This document shows, in pieces, positions 59,210 through 64,000 of a stretch of DNA of 64,000 nt. The notes below the pieces were generated by a model. The model was not told where the DNA came from, made no database searches, and worked only from the letters and a program-made list of their open reading frames with translations. Numbering within the stretch: position 1 is the stretch's first letter; every line of letters begins with the position of its first letter. Source of the stretch: DATCYZ01 sp036526195 (GTDB taxonomy: Bacteria; Pseudomonadota; Gammaproteobacteria; Burkholderiales; SG8-39); assembly GCA_036526195.1 (NCBI GenBank), contig DATCYZ010000080.1, positions 1 through 64,000 of the forward strand, written 5' to 3'. The translations under genes and the position numbers were made by a program.

Positions 59210-59623
59210 CTAGCGGCGCCGGAACTTCTGTTTCGGCCGCCGCTCGCGTCCCGCGGGCCGGCCCCGGCCCGGCGGGCGGCCCTGCCCCGGCCCGCGGCGG
59301 TTGCCTTCCGAATCGGGGCGACGCGTCGCGGCCGTCAGCTTGCGGGCCTCGAGCGTTTGCGCCCGCCGCGCGAGGCTGTCCTCGTCCTCCTCGTACAGGT
59401 CGCGCGGGTTCGGATCGAAGGCCTGGTCCAGCTCCAGCGCCCGCACGGTGACGTCCCAGTCGAACTCGCCCATGCCGACAACCACACGGTCGCCGATCTT
59501 CACGTCCTGCGTCGCCGCGCAGCGCTCGCCGTTCAGGGTCACGCGCCCCGCCTCGACCGCGCTCTGCGCCAGCCCGCGCGTGTTGAACAGGCTCGCGTTC
59601 CACAACCACTTGTCTATCCGCAT
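59210..59623 (-). CDS. hslR: S4-domain RNA-binding protein, Hsp15-like
   Basis: The 137-aa protein has an N-terminal S4 domain (MRIDKWLWNASLFNTRGLAQSAVEAG, then VTLNGERCAATQDVKIGDRV). The basic tail rich in Arg, Gly and Pro (RRGPGQGRPPGRGRP) probably binds RNA without fixed structure. Hsp15 binds stalled 50S subunits carrying a nascent chain and is heat-induced in E. coli. It is convergent with acnA. Confidence 0.9.
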   Translation of the reverse strand: MRIDKWLWNASLFNTRGLAQSAVEAGRVTLNGERCAATQDVKIGDRVVVGMGEFDWDVTVRALELDQAFDPNPRDLYEEDEDSLARRAQTLEARKLTAATRRPDSEGNRRGPGQGRPPGRGRPAGRERRPKQKFRRR

Positions 59624-59810
59624 GCGTCGTTACGCTGTTGAGGTCGAACTCGTATCGTGGCGGCGTCCGGCAACTCCCGGCGCGCCCGCGTCCGGCGTCT
59701 ACTGTGCCCGCCCCGGCGCCGGTTCGACCTTCATGCCGGGGGGCAGGTCCAATGATGCACGGCTGGCGCCCGCTTGAACAGGTCGTTCGCGAAACCGCCT
59801 GCCGCGCCGC

Positions 59811-60467
59811 TCAGGGGGTGGTGGCCAGACCGACCGGGCAGGACACCCCGGTGCCGCCCAGTCCGCAATAGCCGTCCGGGTTCTTGCCGAGGTACTGCTG
59901 ATGATGGTCCTCGGCGTAATAGAACGCCGGCGCCTCGCGGATCTCGGTGCTGATCGTGCCGAACCCGCGCGCCCGGAGCGCCGCCTGGAATGCGTCGCGC
60001 GAGGCCAGCGCCGCGCGCAACTGCGACGCGCCGTAGGCATAGACCGCGGACCGGTACTGGGTGCCGAGGTCATTGCCCTGGCGCATCCCCTGCGTCGGGT
60101 CATGCCCCTCCCAGAACACCTTCAGCAGCGCCTCGTAGGACACCGCCGCCGGATCGAAGATCACCAGCACCGTCTCGGCGTGATTGGTGAAGCCGCTGCA
60201 GACTTCCTCGTAGCTCGGGTTGCGCGTCTCGCCGCCGCAATAGCCGACCGCGGTCGAATGCACCCCCGGCACCTGCCAGAACATCCGCTCCGCGCCCCAG
60301 AAACAGCCCATGCCGAATTGCGCCTGCACCATGCCCTCAGGAAACGGCGGCACGATGCGGTGGCCGTTGACGAAATGGGTTGCGCCGACCTCGATCGCGG
60401 TCTCCCGCCCCGGCAGGGTGTTGCCGGCGGGCAGCAGCGACTTCATCTTTCTCATGAATGCGAACAT
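59811..60467 (-). CDS. msrA: peptide methionine sulfoxide reductase MsrA
   Basis: The 218-aa protein reduces the S-epimer of methionine sulfoxide. It has the catalytic motif GMGCFWGAERMFW and the VGYCGGETRNPSYEEVC, EGHDPTQGMRQGNDLGTQYRS and EDHHQQYL motifs. The C-terminal Gly-Cys segment (GYCGLGGTGVSCP) supplies the resolving cysteines. No signal peptide is present. The 187-bp spacer to hslR shows no gene I can support. Confidence 0.95.
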   Translation of the reverse strand: MFAFMRKMKSLLPAGNTLPGRETAIEVGATHFVNGHRIVPPFPEGMVQAQFGMGCFWGAERMFWQVPGVHSTAVGYCGGETRNPSYEEVCSGFTNHAETVLVIFDPAAVSYEALLKVFWEGHDPTQGMRQGNDLGTQYRSAVYAYGASQLRAALASRDAFQAALRARGFGTISTEIREAPAFYYAEDHHQQYLGKNPDGYCGLGGTGVSCPVGLATTP

Positions 60468-60606
60468 GGCGTCCTCGCGGGGATGATACCGCGATGGGTC
60501 GGCCCGCGCCGCGTATCCTGACGCCGCGCCGACAGGGCCGCGGGTGCGGCTTGTCGGGCACGGGGCTTTGCGGTACGTTCAAGCGCATTTTCACGGCGGT
60601 TTCTCC

Positions 60607-61602
60607 ATGAAATTCTGCATTGTCGGCGCCGGCGCGATCGGCGGCATGATGGCCGCGTGGCTCGCGCACGCCGGTCACGAAGTCTCGGTGATTGCGCGGG
60701 GCGCGCAGCTCGAAGCCATCCGGCGCGACGGGCTTCGGGTCCGCACCCTGGCGACCGGCGACACCCTTGTGACGCGTCCGAGCGCCGAGCGCGACGCGGC
60801 GCAACTCGGCGCACAGGATTGCGTCATCGTGGCGGTAAAGATCCAGAACCTGCGCGAGGTGGCGCCGACGGTCGCAGCGCTCGATTCCGGCGACACCACC
60901 ATCGTCACGGCGATGAACGGGGTGCCGTGGTGGTTCTTCGACCGGCTGCCCTGGGGGGGCGGCAAATCCCGGCTCGAATCCCTCGATCCCGGCGGCACGC
61001 TGGCCGCGTCGATGCCCACCGAACGCATCCTCGGCTGCGTGGTCCATCTTGCCGCCTCGACCCCGGAGCCGGGCCTGATCAGCCACAACATGGGCAAGCG
61101 CCTGATCCTCGGCACCCCGGGCGGCGCCAACGGGCCGCGCCATGCCGCGGTCGCCGACGCGCTCGAACAGGCCGGATTCGAGGTGGTGCGCTCGACGCAC
61201 ATCGAAAAGGACTACTGGGTCAAGCTGCTCGGCAACGTCAGCTTCAACCCGGTGTCCGCGCTCACCCTCTCCACGGCCGATCGCCTGATCAAGGACCCGT
61301 ACATCAAGAGCTACATGGTCGCGATCATGCGCGAGGTGCTCGCCATCGGTCGCGCCGTCGGCGTCGATGCCGACATCGATCCGGAGGCGCGCATCGACAT
61401 GGCGCGCCACCTCGGCCCGTTCAAGACCTCGATGCTGCAGGACATGGAGGCCGGCAAGGCGCTCGAAATCGACGGCCTGCTCGCGGGCACCCTGGAGATC
61501 GCCGCCAAGGCCGGCGTTGCCGCGCCGTTCACCGAAAGCCTGTTCGGCCTGGCGCGCGCGCGCGCGCTGAGCACGGGGCAGTACAGCAGCATCGCCGGAT
61601 GA
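60607..61602 (+). CDS. 2-dehydropantoate 2-reductase family protein
   Basis: The 331-aa ketopantoate reductase-fold enzyme has the Rossmann motif VGAGAIGGMMAAWLAHAGH, a VAVKIQN segment with the substrate-binding Lys and the C-terminal EKDYWVKLLGNVSFNPVSAL catalytic Lys region. True PanE uses NADPH in pantothenate synthesis, but many paralogues in Burkholderiales reduce other 2-oxo acids. No other pan gene is nearby, so panE is not assigned. It overlaps dusA by 4 bases (ATGA). Confidence 0.9.
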   Translation: MKFCIVGAGAIGGMMAAWLAHAGHEVSVIARGAQLEAIRRDGLRVRTLATGDTLVTRPSAERDAAQLGAQDCVIVAVKIQNLREVAPTVAALDSGDTTIVTAMNGVPWWFFDRLPWGGGKSRLESLDPGGTLAASMPTERILGCVVHLAASTPEPGLISHNMGKRLILGTPGGANGPRHAAVADALEQAGFEVVRSTHIEKDYWVKLLGNVSFNPVSALTLSTADRLIKDPYIKSYMVAIMREVLAIGRAVGVDADIDPEARIDMARHLGPFKTSMLQDMEAGKALEIDGLLAGTLEIAAKAGVAAPFTESLFGLARARALSTGQYSSIAG

Positions 61603-62585
61603 GCCTGGGCTGGCGGCTGTGCGTCGCGCCGATGATGGACTGGACCGACCGGCATTGCCGCGTCTACCTGCGCCATGTCGCCCCGCAGGCGCGCCTGTAC
61701 ACCGAGATGGTGACCACCGGCGCGCTGCTGCACGGCGACGTGCCGCGCCACCTCGACTTCGATCCGGTGGAGCATCCGGTGGCCGCGCAACTGGGCGGCA
61801 GCGAGCCGGAAGACCTCGCCCGCTGCGCCCAACTGGTGGCGAAATGGGGCTATGACGAGATCAACCTGAACGCCGGCTGCCCGAGCGAGCGGGTGCAGCG
61901 CGGCGCCTTCGGCGCCTGCCTGATGGCGGAACCGGTGCTGGTCGCCGCGTGCGTGCGCGCGATGCGCGAGGCCACGCCGCTGCCGGTCACGGTGAAGCAT
62001 CGCATCGGCCTGGGCCGCGAAGAATCCTACGACTTCGTCCGCGACTTCGTCGGCACCGTGGCCGCCGCGGGCTGCACCACCTTCATGGTGCACGCGCGCA
62101 ACGCCTGGCTGAAGGGCCTGTCGCCGAAGGAGAATCGCGAGGTGCCGCCCTTGCGCTACGAGGTCGTCCATCGACTCAAGCAGGATTTCCCGGCATTGAC
62201 GATCGTCCTGAACGGCGGGCTGACGACGCTCGAGGACAGCGCGCAGCAGGCCCGGGCGCTCGACGGCGTGATGCTCGGCCGCGCCGCGTACCACGACAGC
62301 TGGCTGCTCGCGCGACTGGACGCCCGCCTCGCCGGCGCCGCGGCGCCCGCGCACACGCGCGCCGACGTGGTGCACGCGATGGTCCGGTATGCGGCCGAGC
62401 AGGCCCGGCACGGCGTGCCGCTGCGCGCCATGGCCCGCCACATGCTCGGCCTGTTCCACGGCGCGCCGCGCGCGCGCCTGTGGCGCCGCATGCTGTCGGA
62501 CCCGGCACGCCTCGCGCAGAACGATCCCGCGCTGCTGCTGGACGCCCTCGCCGCCGTCGAAGGCCGATTCGCCGCCGCGGCCTGA
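61599..62585 (+). CDS. dusA: tRNA-dihydrouridine synthase A
   Basis: The 328-aa FMN enzyme reduces uridines in the tRNA D-loop. It has APMMDWTDRHCRVYLR at the N-terminus, the catalytic Cys in LNAGCPSERVQRGAFGACLM, KHRIGLG and the DusA-type HARNAWLKGLSPKENREVPPL stretch. The start overlaps the previous gene in an ATGA. Length and motifs assign it to the DusA subfamily. Confidence 0.95.
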   Translation: MSLGWRLCVAPMMDWTDRHCRVYLRHVAPQARLYTEMVTTGALLHGDVPRHLDFDPVEHPVAAQLGGSEPEDLARCAQLVAKWGYDEINLNAGCPSERVQRGAFGACLMAEPVLVAACVRAMREATPLPVTVKHRIGLGREESYDFVRDFVGTVAAAGCTTFMVHARNAWLKGLSPKENREVPPLRYEVVHRLKQDFPALTIVLNGGLTTLEDSAQQARALDGVMLGRAAYHDSWLLARLDARLAGAAAPAHTRADVVHAMVRYAAEQARHGVPLRAMARHMLGLFHGAPRARLWRRMLSDPARLAQNDPALLLDALAAVEGRFAAAA

Positions 62586-62643
62586 GCGGCTCCCGCCGCC
62601 CCGCTACAATCAGGCACGCCCCGCCTTCCCCCAGGAGACCGCC

Positions 62644-63426
62644 ATGCCCGCCAAGCTCAAGACCGTCAAGACGCCCTCGGTACGCGATCGCGTCGGCAAG
62701 GACGAATGGCAGATGCGCGTCGACCTCGCCGCCGCCTACCAGCTGGCCGCCCTGTACCGCTGGACCGACCAGATCTACACGCATTTCTCGGCGCGCGTCC
62801 CGGGGACCGACGATTTCCTCATCAACGCCTACGGCCTGATGTTCGACGAGATCACCGCGTCGAACCTGGTGCGCATCGACCACCATGGCAAGGTGATCGA
62901 CGACCCGAGCGGCATGGGCTACAACGAGGCCGGCTTCGTGATCCACGGCTGCGTGCACGAGGCGCGGCCGGAGATCAACTGCGTGATCCACACCCACACC
63001 CGCGCCGGGGTGGCGGTGTCGGCGATGAAGTGCGGCCTGCTGCCGATCAGCCAGCACGCCATGCGGGTGCAGGCCGACGTGACCTACCACGACTACGAGG
63101 GCATCGCGCTCGACCTGGACGAGCGCACCCGCCTCGCGCGCGACCTCGGACCGACCTCGAAGTCGATGATCCTGCGCAACCACGGCCTGCTCGCGCTGGG
63201 CGACACCGTGCGGGAAGCCTTTGAAATCATGTATTATCTCGACTGCGCGTGTCAGATCCAGATTGACGCGCTCGCCGGCGGCATGGACAACGTCATACAG
63301 ATGTCCCGGCAGGCGGCGGCCACTGCGGCCGAGCAGTTTTCCCGCCCCGACCGGCCATCCAGCAGGAAGGACTGGCCGGCCCTGCTGCGCATGCTGGAGC
63401 GTCGCGGCATCAACTACCGGGACTGA
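62644..63426 (+). CDS. class II aldolase/adducin family protein
   Basis: The 260-aa protein has the metal-dependent class II aldolase fold: HFSARVPGTDDFLINAYGLMFDEI, the zinc-binding HTHTRAG and the third His in LRNHGLLALGD. The catalytic acid may lie in YNEAGFV. Many such proteins are annotated without a known substrate, and the adducin-like layout here does not single out L-fuculose- or ribulose-phosphate aldolase. It stands alone between dusA (58-base gap) and the mlaC-like gene (61-base gap). Confidence 0.9.
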   Translation: MPAKLKTVKTPSVRDRVGKDEWQMRVDLAAAYQLAALYRWTDQIYTHFSARVPGTDDFLINAYGLMFDEITASNLVRIDHHGKVIDDPSGMGYNEAGFVIHGCVHEARPEINCVIHTHTRAGVAVSAMKCGLLPISQHAMRVQADVTYHDYEGIALDLDERTRLARDLGPTSKSMILRNHGLLALGDTVREAFEIMYYLDCACQIQIDALAGGMDNVIQMSRQAAATAAEQFSRPDRPSSRKDWPALLRMLERRGINYRD

Positions 63427-63487
63427 GCCCCTCGCCTCGCCTCGCATGGCGCGGGAACCTCGTGTCCCCGCGGAGGTCTCAAGAACC

Positions 63488-64000
63488 ATGCGTACCTTGA
63501 CCCGATTCATCCTTCTCGTTGCCGGCCTGTGCGCAGGCGCGCTCGCGCATGCGCAGGCCGCGACGCCTGCGCCCGCGAAGGCGCCCGCATCGGCCTCCCC
63601 TGCAACACTCTCGCCCGAAGTGCTGGTGCGCACCATCACCGACGACGTGCTCGCGGCCATCCTGAGCGACAAGGACCTGCAGGCCGGCGACCGCGCCAAG
63701 GCGCTCGACCTCGCCGAGAAGAAGATCCTGCCGCACGTCGACTTCGAGCAGGCCACGCGCCTCGCGCTCGGCCGCGGCTGGAACAGCGCCACGCCGCCGC
63801 AGCGCACCCGCCTGGTGGACGAGTTCCGCACCCTGCTGGTACGCACCTACGCGAACTCCATCGGCACCTACCAGGGCCAGACCATGCGGGTGCAGCCGGT
63901 GCGCATGGCGCCCACCGACACCGATGTCACGGTGCGCAACAGTTTCATCAGTCCCGGGCGCGCGCCGGTGTCGGTCGACTACGCCATGCGCCGCGGCACC
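63488..64000 (+). CDS. mlaC: MlaC/Ttg2D family phospholipid-binding protein (3' end outside window)
   Basis: An open frame of 171 codons runs to the window edge without a stop. It begins with a signal peptide (MRTLTRFILLVAGLCAGALA, cleaved near AHAQA) and an Ala/Pro-rich linker. An MlaC domain follows (ILPHVDFEQATRLALGRGW and RLVDEFRTLLVRTYANSI). MlaC carries phospholipids between the outer membrane MlaA complex and the inner membrane MlaFEDB complex. No other mla gene is in the window, so its partners may lie downstream. The ATG at 63488 is preceded by GCGGAGG. Confidence 0.88.
   Translation, partial: MRTLTRFILLVAGLCAGALAHAQAATPAPAKAPASASPATLSPEVLVRTITDDVLAAILSDKDLQAGDRAKALDLAEKKILPHVDFEQATRLALGRGWNSATPPQRTRLVDEFRTLLVRTYANSIGTYQGQTMRVQPVRMAPTDTDVTVRNSFISPGRAPVSVDYAMRRGT

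Noticed and set aside
59699..59810. Short coding-like tail (LDLPPGMKVEPAPGR) in the hslR-msrA spacer, minus strand
   Set aside because: No start codon with a ribosome site and no family resemblance; it continues an antisense frame through msrA.

Overview
The window is a continuous, very GC-rich stretch of a betaproteobacterial chromosome, best placed in or near Burkholderiales. The evidence is a 16S rRNA 5' end with a typical beta signature and rrn leader, a Bug-type tricarboxylate binding protein, a DUF3460 protein, and a sdh-sdhE-gltA-odh operon with zapE behind it. I see no insertion sequence, phage gene, CRISPR array or base-composition island. Genes are densely packed, many with 4-bp stop/start overlaps. 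No gene-free gap exceeds 300 bases.

Layout. (1) 1-846, minus: the 5' third of a 16S rRNA gene, its boxA leader, an initiator tRNA-Met and a consensus sigma-70 promoter. (2) 843-6864, minus: a probable operon with a NMT1/SsuABC-like ABC transporter, a TrpE-TrpG-like fusion with a dead glutaminase half, a Bug protein and an AroQ/PchB-type chorismate mutase. (3) 6973-9888, minus: dnaX-ybaB-recR preceded by SRP RNA and tRNA-Ser(GGA). (4) 9939-21643: an acetate-switch locus with an exonuclease-CBS-CBS-DUF294 fusion, a VC_2705-type sodium symporter with its DUF4212 partner, two response regulators, an SLC5-STAC-histidine kinase, a CbrX-like small membrane protein and acetyl-CoA synthetase. (5) 21863-28237, plus: yqhA-like gene, class I fumarase, MFS carrier, HMG-CoA lyase, CaiB-type CoA transferase and a phytanoyl-CoA dioxygenase-like protein. 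(6) 28266-34087, minus: opine-dehydrogenase-like and 3-hydroxyacyl-CoA-dehydrogenase-like enzymes, a complete TRAP transporter and an exported methyltransferase-like protein, with a 24-bp palindrome upstream. (7) 34147-38531, minus: acrylyl-CoA reductase, propionyl-CoA synthetase, GlcG/HbpS protein, cupin and pentapeptide protein. (8) 38543-50187, minus: sdhCDAB-sdhE-gltA-sucA-sucB-lpdA-zapE. (9) 50295-59197: a GntR regulator divergent from mdh-prpB-prpC-DUF3460-prpD-thioredoxin-acnA. (10) 59210-64000: hslR, msrA, a panE-like gene, dusA, a class II aldolase and a truncated mlaC-like gene.

How it works together. Regions 4, 5, 7, 8 and 9 describe growth on short-chain acids. Acetate and propionate are sensed and imported, activated by Acs and PrpE, and oxidised by a nearly complete TCA cycle (gltA, acnA, odh, sdh, fumarase, mdh; no isocitrate dehydrogenase here) and the 2-methylcitrate cycle (prpC, prpD, prpB). 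The least understood parts are the exonuclease-CBS-DUF294 fusion, the chorismate operon and the TRAP/opine-dehydrogenase operon. Functions come from reading translated sequence and recalled family motifs; no search was run.
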